Assembly (NCBI GenBank): GCA_002104985.1
Contig: MCGO01000119.1
Span: forward strand, 57,971-121,970
Length of the DNA: 64,000 bases
Direction: 5' to 3'
From: Rhizoclosmatium globosum
Lineage: Eukaryota; Chytridiomycota; Chytridiomycetes; Chytridiales; Chytriomycetaceae
Shown piece by piece: positions 22,729 to 35,532 of this stretch. The translations under genes and the position numbers were made by a program. The notes below the pieces were generated by a model that was not told the origin of the DNA, ran no database searches, and worked only from the letters and a program-made list of their open reading frames with translations. How positions within the stretch are numbered: the stretch's first letter is position 1; each line of letters opens with the position of its first letter.

Positions 22729-24135
22729 ATGGCTGTCAAGAGAACCACAACAACAGTCACAACAACAAAGTCGATTGTGAATGGTCAAGTTGTAACGACC
22801 ATCCGCACCGAGACCCGGGTTTCATTTGTTTCAGTGAGCGGACTCTTTTGATTTTAACGACACTTATTGAGTTGATCTTCTCAGGTTGCCACCGAATCCT
22901 GCACACGCACCCCCAAAGCACCTCCAACTGAACTTGATCGCCCTGTCTCGGATCAGGAAGCTTATATACCGCCTGGATCTGTCACTGATCTCATTCCACT
23001 GCCGTCTTTGACAGCTGCTTTGCCCACAGAGAGTCTCATCCAAGTCTTTCTTGAGTGCCATTCAAACGGCGAAGACGACGACAATGACGATGAAGACTAC
23101 GATGACGATGAGGACGATGAAGACGGTAATAGACCGAGGCCACTCAAGAATGCCGTCAAAAGAGCATTCCGTATGAACCTCACCCTTTTGGCCCTGGATC
23201 GCACGACTCGTGCTATACTGATTAATACTCCGATTTTATGGAGAAATCCAATTGAGACGTGGTCGTTCCCAATGTTGCGGACTGTTGCCCCGGTTCTTGT
23301 ACCAGGCTGTTTCAATAGAATCACGGACTTGTCGCCAGACGTGGACGGGCAAGTCCAGCTTCCTGAAACAGTCGCAGCTCTTTTGGCGAAATGCCATAAT
23401 TTGGAGGCCGTTTTTTTGTATTTCCTCTCACTAGATATGCGCACGTTACTCAGCCTTGTCAAAGAGGGACCACCACTGATGCTCAAGAACCTTGTTTTTG
23501 TGGACCTCGATGTCAAGGACGCGGATCACTTCTTTTACGAGATTCAAGAGCTACGTGAACTCATGTTGGCGTCTGTCGAGAATCCTACTGAAGTTGTCGT
23601 GAAACCTGTTGCGTGTGGATGTAATGGCGCGTTCCTTACGCCGTACAAGAGCAACGGGGAGTTTGTTCATGAAAGAAACTGTAGCAAATGCGAAAACCAG
23701 TTGCCGATTCTTTGTGTTGCTTGCACGAAGGATGCTGGCCTTATTGTTCAAGAATGTGCGTGTCAGCAGGACGATTGCGATGTCATTCTTTGCAGAGAAT
23801 GCGCAACGACGAATCGTCCATGTGAGGTCTGTGAGCTTTGGACCGAGAGAGAACATTCGTCTCGCAAAAAGTTTTGTTTCAAGAATTGTGGAAAGTACGT
23901 TTGTTGGGACTGTATGCCTGTTTCTGGATGGATCAAGTGCTTGTTTTGCACGTCCATCATGTGCCCGACATGTGAACTAGACACAAAGCAAGTCTGCACA
24001 AAGTGCGATCGTTGGAGTTGTAACGAAGAGCATATAGAAAAGTATCGCCGCAGAAAGAATTTCAAGTTGACGGATGCAGAGACAAGTGAACAATGTTGCG
24101 CTCTGGGTGTTGTTGATATTTTGCAGGCAAACTAG
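22729..24135 (+). CDS. F-box-like protein with C-terminal cysteine-rich domain
   Basis: Exons 22729-22833 and 22885-24135 (51-nt intron, phase 0) give 451 aa with no frame break. The N-terminus is Thr-rich. An F-box-like segment follows (PTESLIQVFLECH...LALDRTTRAILINTPILWRN), interrupted by an acidic Asp/Glu run of about 25 residues. The last 180 residues hold about 30 cysteines in CXXC pairs (CSKCENQ, CVACTKD, CRECATT, CEVCELW, CWDCMP, CPTCEL, CTKCDRW), suggesting several zinc-binding modules. A substrate-recognition or E3-related role is possible but unproven. It is the only plus-strand gene inside the GT32 array, with its stop 36 bp from the convergent GT32-B. Confidence 0.6.
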
Positions 24136-24170
24136 AATAGATACCATATACATTTACGATTCGATTTATT

Positions 24171-25447
24171 CTATAGCCAATCTTGTTTCTCGACACGGTA
24201 ATACTCAGCACTACCAACAATTCCATTTTCATTGACTCCAAGTTGATTCCCTCCAAAAGTCTCAAAAACAACGGGACAAGCCAATTGCATCATAACACCT
24301 AGCAAGGTCTTATCTCCGATTCCAGTATGTTGTGTACGTTTGTTCCAGTAGTGGACTCCGATGGCTTCATCTGCAAATTTCACAGCATTGTCGCACTGTG
24401 CGTTGAAGAGATCATATAAGTCTCCTCGTTGTTCGTATTGAATGGGAAACATTCTGGCGAGAGGCGCAACGTGTAAACCCTCGCAAGAATTATGAGGTTC
24501 TGATGCACCACAGGTTTTCGTGTAAGTCCGTGTGACCATGTCTGGACCGTTATAACCTTCAGATATAAAGTTGAGCATCGTAAATAGGTAAAATAACACA
24601 AAGACCGAAACTCACCCCATGTATATCCTTGGAATGTACCGACAAACTCTTCCATCAGCTTCCACACAAACGGGTCTCGCTTCTGCATACTAAAAAATGC
24701 ATTATTCATCCGCGTAGAATCTTGCATGACGATTGACCGTCCCATTCCACCAACTGGGTTGACCGAGAGAATATCAAGATCGAAATACACGCCACCCGAT
24801 TTGTAGAGCACAGCAAGGCGGTATGCGTTTCCGAGGTTCTGCTCAATCCATTTTGATTCCTTGTAACGTTGTTCTTTGAACCACGGCTCTAGTGGAGTAT
24901 TTGTCATCGCTTGTTCCCAATTTAGAGATACGACACGGATTCGGTTCTGCATATGACTCGGAAGCGCCGCTTTCCACGTTTCGATTGCTTTTACAAAGGT
25001 CCAGTGGTTTGCAGCGTGGATGGTGATCATGTGTGAAGGGTTTTGGCGTGCGGCAGATTCGATCGCACAGAGATACTTTGGGTTCTGCAGCTGGTCGTTG
25101 TAATGAACAAAGAAGATGTTTTTGGGTATAGAGGCGGCTTGTGATGAGGGTCGCTTGATGTTTGATGTTGATGTTGCGTTTAGGAGGAAGGTTGACGGGT
25201 GGGAGGCCCTGTCGATGTAGTGATCGCACTTCAGAACAAGATCAAACTTTGTTCTGATTGAAGTGGCGGCGGCTGCCAGTGAAGTATCAACTTGTGGCGG
25301 CAGTGACAGCAACGACACAATTGAGAAGAGCGACATCAAAGTTGCCGCTGCCAAAAGAAGGTGAAGCGCTTTGATCTTTCTTGGTGTTGGAAGCATCATC
25401 GATTGAGACGGAGCAGGGATGGTGATCTTCTTCATGCAGTGGAACAA
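24171..25447 (-). CDS. A4GALT-like GT32 glycosyltransferase, array member B
   Basis: Exon 1 (25447-24616) and exon 2 (24556-24171) join over a 60-nt intron at the same codon (TGG-G|G) as in member A, giving 405 aa without frame breaks. The signal anchor lies around residues 26-48 (LHLLLAAATLMSLFSIVSLL). The core has NIFFVHYNDQLQNPKYLCAIE, the DXD motif lies in GGVYFDLDILSVNPVGG near residue 225, and the C-terminal block has NGPDMVTRTYTKTC, FPIQYEQRG and IGVHYWNK. It is closest to member A by eye, including the shared intron, which suggests that A and B arose from a duplication later separated by the F-box-like gene. Confidence 0.87.
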
Positions 25448-25511
25448 TGTTAATGGAATTTTTGTTCACAAGCACAACGCCAAGAAAAATGGAGAAAGAT
25501 GTATTGCTGAA

Positions 25512-26768
25512 TCAGAACTTTGTCTTTTCCTGTTTCAGATACTCAAGTGCCCCAATCACGCCGCCAGCTCCAATTCCCAATTCATCTTCCGAGAACACGG
25601 AAAAGACCGCAGGACATACACGCTTCATCACAATCGCAACTGCCGTCTCATTCGAGACTTTGGCTCCTGCAGTGCGCTTATTCCACCAATGCAATCCAAT
25701 GCTCTCATCAGCAAACTTGGCCAACAAATCACACTGCTGGTACCACGGATCAAAGAGCCACGCCCGCTCTCCATACTTTACTGGAAAAAACCTCGAAGTA
25801 GGTGCGATATTCAAGCCATCGCAAATATTTCGCTGTCGGTCGTCCAGCTGATTCCCATTACAGGTCTTATTAAACACTCGAGTAACAAGCTCAGGCCCTT
25901 GATGTCCCCACCGATAACCTCTCCACCCCGACACAAACTCATGCATAGCCTCTTCTAAAAATGCATCACCGCTCGGGAAGCTCAGGTAAGCGTTGTTTAG
26001 CCTTTTAGAATCTTGCATACCCACGCTTCGGCCCATTCCTGAGACTGGATTGATGCTAACAATATCCAGGTCCAGATATACGCCTCCGTGTTTCCAGAGA
26101 TGCGCGAGACGGAAAGCGTTTCCAAGGTTCTGTTCTATCCATTTGGACTTCACGTATTCCTGCCTGTTGAACCAACTTTCGAACGGTGTGCCTCGGAAAG
26201 TGGTTCCCCAGTTAATTTCAATGACGTTGATACGGTCTGAGAGGTTGGTTGGAAGTTTGCTGCGCCAAAGCTGAAGTGAGAGTGAAAATGATGTTGTGTT
26301 CATGACGTGAATGATGACGTTATGTAAAGGATTTTTTGCCGCAGCTGATTCAATCGCACACAGGTATTTTGGGTTCTCCAGGTTTTTGTTGTAGTGAAGA
26401 AAGTGTATTGTTTTTGGTATGGACGGGTTGAACAGAGGTTCAGGGATTTGGACTTTGTGCTTTGCGTTGAGATAGTGATTGCTTGTGAGGGAAGAAGTGT
26501 GGTTCAGAAAGTGGGTGCATTTGTCCTGATAAGTCCGTTTCGATGGCATAGGTAAAGTTGGAGAAGGCTGTGCGATTACGTGGTGCGATTCAAGTCCAGA
26601 GTCCGACTTTATAGAAGGTGGCTGTAGTGAAATCCTCATGAAATAGAGGCCAGTGGCGAGTGTAACCAGAATGATGACAATGATGATTCTGTGGCGCGGC
26701 AGCCTCTTACTGTGGAACTTGGTCAGAACCCATTTCCTGAGACAAATAGAATCAGATAGAGCCTGCAT
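25512..26768 (-). CDS. A4GALT-like GT32 glycosyltransferase, array member C
   Basis: Single exon, 418 aa, intact. The signal anchor is around residues 26-45 (RIIIVIILVTLATGLYFM). The core has TIHFLHYNKNLENPKYLCAIE, the DXD in GGVYLDLDIVSINPVSGMG near residue 230, and a C-terminal region HQGPELVTRVFNKTC, FFPVKYGER and IGLHWWNKRT. The WGHQGPELVTRVF stretch is very like vertebrate A4GALT. It lacks the intron found in members A and B. An intergenic gap of 64 bp separates it from member B. Confidence 0.87.
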   Translation of the reverse strand: MQALSDSICLRKWVLTKFHSKRLPRHRIIIVIILVTLATGLYFMRISLQPPSIKSDSGLESHHVIAQPSPTLPMPSKRTYQDKCTHFLNHTSSLTSNHYLNAKHKVQIPEPLFNPSIPKTIHFLHYNKNLENPKYLCAIESAAAKNPLHNVIIHVMNTTSFSLSLQLWRSKLPTNLSDRINVIEINWGTTFRGTPFESWFNRQEYVKSKWIEQNLGNAFRLAHLWKHGGVYLDLDIVSINPVSGMGRSVGMQDSKRLNNAYLSFPSGDAFLEEAMHEFVSGWRGYRWGHQGPELVTRVFNKTCNGNQLDDRQRNICDGLNIAPTSRFFPVKYGERAWLFDPWYQQCDLLAKFADESIGLHWWNKRTAGAKVSNETAVAIVMKRVCPAVFSVFSEDELGIGAGGVIGALEYLKQEKTKF

Positions 26769-26875
26769 AAGCGGAGTATAGAAGCTAAAGTTGAGGATTG
26801 GTTTGGGGTGCGGAACTTTGACAGGTTCTGCTCAAAACAATTACAAGTGCTTTGGCGACAACAACAATTTTATTT

Positions 26876-28050
26876 TCAAACTCGATTCTTTTGTTTTGGC
26901 CTCATTAGTTCTGGATCTTCAGCTGTGAGTTTTGCTGCACCCAAAACAGCATTCGCATCAATTCCCAAATCGCCCTCAGAAAGCTCCTCAAACAACGCTG
27001 GACAATGTGCTTGCATGACTATGGCCAATACGCTTCGATTTGACATCACCTCAACCTCCTTTGCCCTGCGATTCCACCAATGTAACCCCACAGATTGCCG
27101 ACTCATCGCCTCCATATCCTCGCAAAAGCCATCCCAAGATTCAAACATTAGATGTTTTCGTTTATATCCAAATGGATACACAGCTTCCTTCGGAAGAATT
27201 TGAACCCCGTCACACTCGTCGTTCTTCTCCTTACCTGCACAATACTTTTTCCACGTCCTCGTAACTACTTCAGGTCCATTCCGGCCCCATATATCACCTC
27301 GAAACCCTGAAACAAACTCCTCCATCATCCACCACACGACAGGATCCTCTTTTTCAAACGCCAGAAACGCATTGTTCAGTGAGTTCCCGTCTTGGAAAGC
27401 AACAAGCCGTCCTGGGGGCACCGGATTGATACTTATAATATCCAGATCCATATAAACACCTCCATATCGATACAACAATGCGAGACGAAGTGCGTTTCCA
27501 AGGTTTTGCGCGATCCATTTCCCTTTCGTTCCTGCATCCGTCTGCCACGCTTCCAGCGGTGTTCCTTCGAATACTTCTGTGTATGAAGTTTCGAGAATAC
27601 GTGTGTTGGGGGTAAACAAGTTGGACGGGGTTTCGGCGATGAAGTTTGACCGGTTTGTAACGTGGACGCGGATTTCGTGCTTTGGATTCTTTGCAGCGAA
27701 AGATGATATTGCGCAGAGGTATTTTGGGTTTTGGAGGTGTTGGTTGTAGTGGATAAAGTGGGCGATTTTGGGTACTTTTGATAAAGGTTTGTTTGGCGGG
27801 AAGAGAGAGGGAGTACACTATGGTCTATGAATTTCTTGCATGTGTCAGGTATTGACGTTGATTGAAGAACGTAACGAAGGAAGGTTTCGTGTTTCGTTGG
27901 TCGCTTTGACAAGGGGGTCAGTCTACCTCTTACTTGGAGGAAGATGAGAATAGTGACAATCAAGAACACAGATGCTTGGAAGATTAGTCTTCTTCGAGGT
28001 AATTTGCGTGTTTGTGCTGGATATGCTGGGGGAAGTCGAATGGGAAACAT
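26876..28050 (-). CDS. A4GALT-like GT32 glycosyltransferase, array member D
   Basis: The N-terminus from 28050 has a basic head (RKLPRRRLIFQ) and signal anchor (ASVFLIVTILIFLQV). After a one-base loss near 27805, the core continues as KIAHFIHYNQHLQNPKYLCA, DXD in GGVYMDLDIISINPVPPGR, NGPEVVTRTWKKYC, VYPFGYKRK and VGLHWWNRR, to the stop at 26876. With one base restored the length is about 391 aa with no intron. Golgi type II topology and retaining alpha-glycosyltransferase activity are inferred from family. The catalytic DXD is intact. Confidence 0.8.
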
Positions 28051-28113
28051 CGTCTTTTGTTGTGAGAATTATTGATAAGCACAAGCTTGTAAAATGAGCA
28101 GATCCCCAAGCAT

Positions 28114-29594
28114 TTATTTCTTCATAGAGTCATCGGTTCGCATCCCCAGCTCTTTATGGGAAAACGTGTTGACGAGTACTGGGCAGTGCGATATCATTAT
28201 TATTCTTAGAATAGAGGTCTTTCGAAGGTCCTGTATATTTTTGAGACGTTTATCCCAATAGTGCACTCCTATCGACCTTTTGCAATCGATTTTAGCTGTG
28301 TAATGATGTAGAAACTCAACTCTCAACTCACTCATCAGCGATTCGGCCCATCATCTCACACGAATCGTCCCAATATGTTTGATCTATGGCGCTAGTATAG
28401 TTGAATGGGAAAAACCGCATCGGATCTGCGAGTTCAATGCTCTGACATTCTGGAATCTTGCACTTGCGGAGAGTTCTAAATGAAAAGGTTTTAGACGCCA
28501 CACAAAATGAAGTGATAATTACCTGGTAACAGCTGCAGGTCCGTTGTGTCCCCTAAAAACCATAGTCAGTTTTCGCAAGTTTTGAGCCTTGACGATACCA
28601 TTTATCGCCTCGAAACCCTCGCACGAACTCTTTCATAATCTCCCAAATAAATGGATCACGAGGCTCGACGCTGAAGAAAGCATTATTGGTATTTTTCTTG
28701 TCCTGTCTAGCCACTGTTCGCCCCAACTCCTTCACGGGATTGACGCTGATAATATCTAGATCCGAATAAACCCCTCCGAACCTGAAAGATTTGAAAATCA
28801 GTTTCCTGTTAAAGACAGGATGGTCCTTACTTCCACAGCATACCAAGTCGAAATGCGTTACCCAAATTCTGCTCAGGCCACTTTGATCGAGCCCACTTCC
28901 TTTCTTTCCACCATTCAAATAATGGCGTGTCCACCATAGCATCACCCACTTCAACTCCTTTACAACCAGTCGACGGTCTAACCCGGCGTTTTTTCGCCAT
29001 TTTTTGATTTTGGTTTCAAATGTGTTTTTCCTCTTTGCGTAAATAATGATTCGATGATCCGGGTTCTGTCGTGCGGCAGACTCTATTGAGCAAAGCCGGC
29101 GTGGTTGTTGGAGCTCGTTGTTGTAGTGGAGAAAGAATATTTGCTTTGGAATTTGAGGGGATATTAATGATGTATTTGTTGAGTTTCTGTCGTTTGGAGT
29201 CAGAAAGTACGATCCAGGTGAGGCGGCGCGATCGAGAAAGCGTTGGCAGGATGGATCGCTGGTTGTGATCTGTCAAAGTAGTGTTTGCAACTGCTTAGTG
29301 GAGCGATCATTTGAATACCTTCAGCGATAGATTTCCGAATAAGTTTGACTCAGGTTTTGAAGCTTTTTCAGAAGGAAGCGCGACTGGTTGGATTGATGTG
29401 GCCTTGATGGGAGGATTCACTTCCGCTGTTTTCACTGGCTCTGCATCATCCATACCGAACCAAAACAGAGCAATATACATAGAAGCCAGGAAAAGACTGC
29501 TGATACTCGTAAAGAGGGATGGTGACAGCTTCCAACGAGTATGTAGGAGTTTTCGGGAGAAGAGCATCAGAATCTGTTCAAACTGGAAATCCAA
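28114..29594 (-). CDS. A4GALT-like GT32 glycosyltransferase, array member E
   Basis: The most intron-rich member. Exons give a signal anchor (SLFTSISSLFLASMYIALFWF), then QIFFLHYNNELQQPRRLCSIE, EQNLGNAFRLGMLWK, the DXD as DLDIISVNPV in GGVYSDLDIISVNPV, NNAFFSVE, WGHNGPAAVTR, PMRFFPFNY and SIGVHYWDKR, with the stop at 28114. Introns are seen near 29300, 28785-28833, after KW, after VTR and after ADE. One base is missing near 28950, between KELKW and DAMVDTPL. Its start lies only about 14 bp from the stop of member F. The substrate is unknown. Confidence 0.78.
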
Positions 29595-29607
29595 ACAAAA
29601 TATTTAT

Positions 29608-31132
29608 TCAAGCGACATTTCTTGGCTTCTGTCCATCAAGAACGCCATTCTTCTTTTTATCAAAGGCCATCGAAGCATCGCCTCCCTTAACTTCTGCAGG
29701 AGCTCCGACCTTAGCTTTCTCGTCCACACCAAGTTGAGATTCCGGAAATGATTCGAACACAGCAGGACAGTGAGACTTCATAAGTACCGTGAGCATTGTT
29801 TTCGTGGAAATCGTGGACGTTTGTACGCGTTTGTTCCACTATTTAAGAGTTAATTTGATTATTCAAGGAAGAAACGCATTAGTCACCCAATGAATTCCAA
29901 CGGACCTACAAAATAAAACAAATTAAAGCAGTTTTCAAGCTGAATGAACTTACTCGCGTGATATTTGCTCCATCAAGTCACAGCTTTCGTCAAAAGCTTC
30001 AAAGAGTTTCTCTCGCTGTTCGTATTGGATTGGGAAAAATCGTTCCGTTGGCATAACGGCCAAAGTTTTGCAGACTTCTACCATAGACTCATCGATTTCG
30101 TCTTGCTCGCAATACTTTTTGTATGTTCTGGCAACAATTTAAAACATATTCCGAATCTGCAAAGTAAATCGTCTTTACCTCGTGACCATTCGTGGACCAT
30201 TTCTTGCCCAAATATGTCCCTTAAACCCGTCAACGAATTCTTCCATCTTTAAGAACAGAGTATTAGCACGATAACGTCGTTAAACGGACACAAACCATTT
30301 TCCACGCGAATTTATCTTCTTTCTCAAGGCTAAACACGGCATTGTTAAACCAATCTTTATCCTGCATTGAGATAGCTCTTCCAAGACCTCGAACAGGATT
30401 CAAACTGATTATGTCAAGATCCATATACACTCCGCCCATTTTGTAAATCAGACCCATTCTAAACGCGTTTCCAAGATTCTGGTCTACCCAGGAGCTATCT
30501 TTCCACCGGCCTTCTGTCCACCATGGCTCCAAAGGTGTACCCATCATTTGTTCAGCCCAATCCAGTTCTCTAATTTCAAGCATATCATTCATGGCGCCTC
30601 CAACACGCGAAAGCCATTTGCTGACATCTCTCCGAAAGTCCTTTGCATTTCTGGCGAACAAGTAGATTTTGTGGTCTGGGTTTTGGCGGGCTGCGGACTC
30701 AAGGGAGCACAGATAACGGGGATTCATAAGCCTCTCGTTATAGTGCAAGAAAAATATGTTTTGGGGGATATTCTCGTATTCCTGTGGCTCTGATTCGAGT
30801 GTGGGGCCAAGAAGGATTGTGTTTGGAGATGTTGCACGGGCAAAGAACTTTTGACAGCCGTCTTTGGGCGTTGCTGGCTCTGCATCTTCTGGTGATGGAA
30901 GTAGTGGGTCGTTTGGAATGGCATCCTTGTCATTGGCAAGAGGAAGTATCGCCTTGTTTCCTGATTCTGTTTGCTTTGAGTCAGATGAGGACAAGAGCTG
31001 AGGAGAAAGCCAGTTCCATGTATGGCAGAGAAATACGACGGTAGCCAAGGCAGCGACGATAAGGCGGCGATATTTCAAGTGGACTTTCATGTTTGAGCAA
31101 GGGTGTTTGACACAAAAAAAACGCTTGAACAT
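29608..31132 (-). CDS. A4GALT-like GT32 glycosyltransferase, array member F
   Basis: Exon 1 (31132-30296, phase 0) holds the signal anchor (LIVAALATVVFLCHTWNWL), NIFFLHYNERLMNPRYLCSLE, WVDQNLGNAFRMGLIYK and the DXD in GGVYMDLDIISLNPVRG. Exon 2 starts at 30246 with MEEFVDGF and ends after NGPRMVTR. Exon 3 has TYKKYCEQD, FFPIQYEQR and ends at SRE. The rest gives SVGIHW, NKRVQTS and a Lys-rich tail to the stop at 29608. No frame break is required. It sits in tandem with members E and G at very short spacing (14 and 49 bp). Confidence 0.83.
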
Positions 31133-31180
31133 AAAATCAAACCCCTTTATTATCCAAACAGTGAATAGCCGAAAACGCGA

Positions 31181-32362
31181 CTAGAATCCGTCGTCTTTTT
31201 CCCAACCCATCCATTCCTTAGCCTCCTCCGGAAAAGTGTTCTCACCAACGTCTTCAACAAATCCAAGTCCAGTTGGAGTAAAAGCTTCTACAACTGACGG
31301 ACAATGAAGCTGCATAAGAGTACCCAAGACTGAATTCTTTGGTATTCCCAGTGTTTTATAGTATTTGTTGAACCAATGAACCCCGATGGATTCGTCAGCC
31401 AGAAACTTCATTAGCTGGCAATGACTTGTCCAAGGTAATGCGATTTGGTTCCTCTTTGAGTATGGCACAGGGAAAAAGCGCGGAGGATCCGCGATTCCCA
31501 AGCCGTTGCATTCATCTACATTTTCTTCAGGATTTGAGTTCGCACAATATTTATTGTACGTCCTGTTCTCAGTCGAGTCAGTTAACGAATAAAAATGGAT
31601 TCTCACCTTTCGACCATGCGTGGACCATTATTGCCCCATTTGCTACCGTTGAACCCAAGCACAAACTCTTCCATCATATCCCAGACGAAGAGATCTTGCT
31701 CTGGGAAACTGAAATAGGCGTTGTTCATTATTCTGGGCCTCGCTGCATTGCGACTGAACGACCCATTCCACTTAGAGGATTTATAGAAATAATATCACTG
31801 TCAAGGTATATCCCTCCACGTTTCCATAAAAGCGCAAGACGATATGCATTCCCAAGGTTCTGATCAACCCATTTACTTTCTTTGTACAAGTCATCTGCCC
31901 ACCACTGTTGTAACGGAGTATCTTCGAACATCGGAGCCCAATCCAGCCGCTCAAAAGACAGACGATCTTTGATCTTGTCCCCAAGTAGTTGAATCCATTT
32001 TCGCGTTTGTGTTTCAAAGTCAGTCTCATTTTTTACATGGACAATGATCTTATATTTGGATTTTGTTTCGCGGCCGATTCAATGCCACAAAGATATCGAG
32101 GATTTCGAAAGTAGTTGTTGAAGTGCATGAAGTTAATTTGCTGTGGTATTGCCTTTTGGAGTTTCATGAGTTCTTTTCGATCAGTTATGATCTCTTTGGG
32201 TCCCAAAAAACGAACTTTGGGGTGTTTTGCGTGGTGCAGAAAGTGTCGGCAGTCCGGTCGAAGAGAGTCACTGTCAGATTCAATGAGGAACTTATCCCAA
32301 CGATTTTTGCATCGGAGCATGAGAACATAGAAGACCACCATGCAGCAGAATATAATGAACAT
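31181..32362 (-). CDS. A4GALT-like GT32 glycosyltransferase, array member G
   Basis: N-terminal hydrophobic segment from the ATG at 32362 (MFIIFCCMVVFYVLML), then INFMHFNNYFRNPRYLCGIE, WVDQNLGNAYRLALLWK, the DXD as DSD in GGIYLDSDIISINPLSG, NNAYFSF, NNGPRMVER, and after an intron RTYNKYC, RFFPVPYSKR and SIGVHWFNK, to the stop at 31181. Frame breaks lie near 32035 and near 31738. The DSD variant of DXD still has both acidic residues. It is the upstream end of the array. Confidence 0.78.
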
Positions 32363-32551
32363 ATTGACGCATCTTCTGCGGGTGTAGAAACCGCGTTTCG
32401 TGATGCTAGGTAGTTTGCAAACATTGACATTGTCAGGTCGAAGCCAAAAGTAATAAAAACGTATTTATCTATCCACAAACTAATCTCATAATATTAATCA
32501 ACAACTCTCCAACAAAAAGGCAGCAGCTTGGCGGTTAGCCTGTTTGTTTCT

Positions 32552-33857
32552 TTAGCGAATGAAATAGAAAGACCTCATTATGATTACATTCTGAAGCCGT
32601 TTTGCAAGCTCCCTTGTTGTCTCCAACGGATCTTTCATATCACTTGGACTCTTGATTACTTCCAGTGGAACCTTTCTCACGTTCATTGCCCCTACTCTCG
32701 CCATAACGCAATCTTTCCACGAACTCAATCCCTTTAACTGAGTCTCCAATACCTTTGCTCGTTTCGCGTACTCCATAATTGTTTATCGGTTTCTTCTTGC
32801 AACGCCAACACAGCTTTGAGAAGTTCTGTTATTTGAGATAATTGCGCAAGAATGCGGGCATCCATGTTTGTTGAAGCGGGGATCTTTCCTTCAGCCAATT
32901 TCGCGAGGGAACAGACTGAGAGCTTTAAATGTGAGGAAGCTGATGTGCTTTTCGATTTTTCTGTTGGATGGGCGAATGCTCCATCGGCTAGAAACTCAGT
33001 GGACTTTACGGCGCTTGTCGAATCAATTGTATTTAAAGATGCATTTGAAGCCACGAGTTTGTTGTGACTTGCATGGGGTGTCATTGCTCCTGTTGTGGCT
33101 ATCGCGGTCGCATAGAGTGTTGATAATGAGCTGCTCTGACCCAATTTGCTGCTTCCGATTTTCTTTCCCTTTCCGGTACGACTGAATCTCGGAGTGAAGT
33201 GTTGCTTCTTTTCGAGCTTCTCTTTCAACTCCAGTAAGCTTCCTTCTTCCTCTTCTTCATCTTCTTCGGTAAGAGACGGCTCATAGAGTGATTCCTCAGT
33301 TTCTTCTTCTTCCGCTTCCAATAACCGGCCTTCTTCGATTAACCAATCCAAGAGTTTCCCAGTTTCACATTCAACTGCTATAGCTGAGATCGGACAGATT
33401 CTCGGTCTTTCAACGCTGTTATCGCCTTATTCGATGCAGATTGATAATCCTTTTTCATTTCCTATATAGTCATCTTTTGAGACACCATCCTGATATCCCA
33501 AGCAAGCATACCTCAATCTCCGATTTCAGTTCATCCCGTTCCCGATTCCATTCTACTTTTTCCTTTTGTAAGAGCTCGTTCGCAGTATGAAGATCGTGCA
33601 CTTGTCGTTCCAACGCGCGTCGCTCCTGAGACTTTGTCAGTGACAACGCGGCCATCAATAAAACTCATACTCTTGCGCTTTTTTCCAGTGCTCGACAGCT
33701 GCGGTCAAGGTTTTCTCATGTTGAACTTCCATGGCGTTCATTTCCTCAAACAATGACTGGTTCTCCGCCAACAGTTCTTCTCGAGTCGGTTGATACTGAG
33801 GCCGGCGGACAGTAGTTCGAGTAGAATCTTTGGAGGGTCTGCGGGTTGTTGTGGCAT
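32552..33857 (-). CDS. Coiled-coil protein of unknown function
   Basis: The N-terminal part after the ATG at 33857 is basic and Thr-rich (TTTRRPSKDST) and leads into predicted coiled coil (REELLAENQSLFEEMNAMEV; ERQVHDLHTANELLQKEKVE), then an intron (GTATGC...TATAG) before MKKDYQSASNKAITALKD. The second half has an acidic Glu-rich segment, a Ser/Thr-rich linker and a C-terminal helical region (LSQITELLKAVLALQEETD, then YAKRAKVLETQLKGLSSW). At least three single-base losses are needed (near 33850, 33395 and 32775). I do not recognise the family. The coiled coils suggest a structural or adaptor role. It lies next to Arp1, but no functional link is shown. Confidence 0.5.
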
Positions 33858-33948
33858 GGTTCTGTGTTTAGAGTCAAGATTCCTTTGTTCCAAAAATATG
33901 TGCACTATTTCCGCCTTTTATTTCTTTCTTTGAATACACTTAGACTAT

Positions 33949-35419
<1,471 letters not shown>

Positions 35420-35532
35420 CTTTCTACTCGCCTTCCACCTTTTCCCAACTATTCTATACAATTGAAACAAAAGTAATGGTCCCTCGACTTTAGTAATACA
35501 GCGGCAAGAACAATCACAAATCAATCACAACA

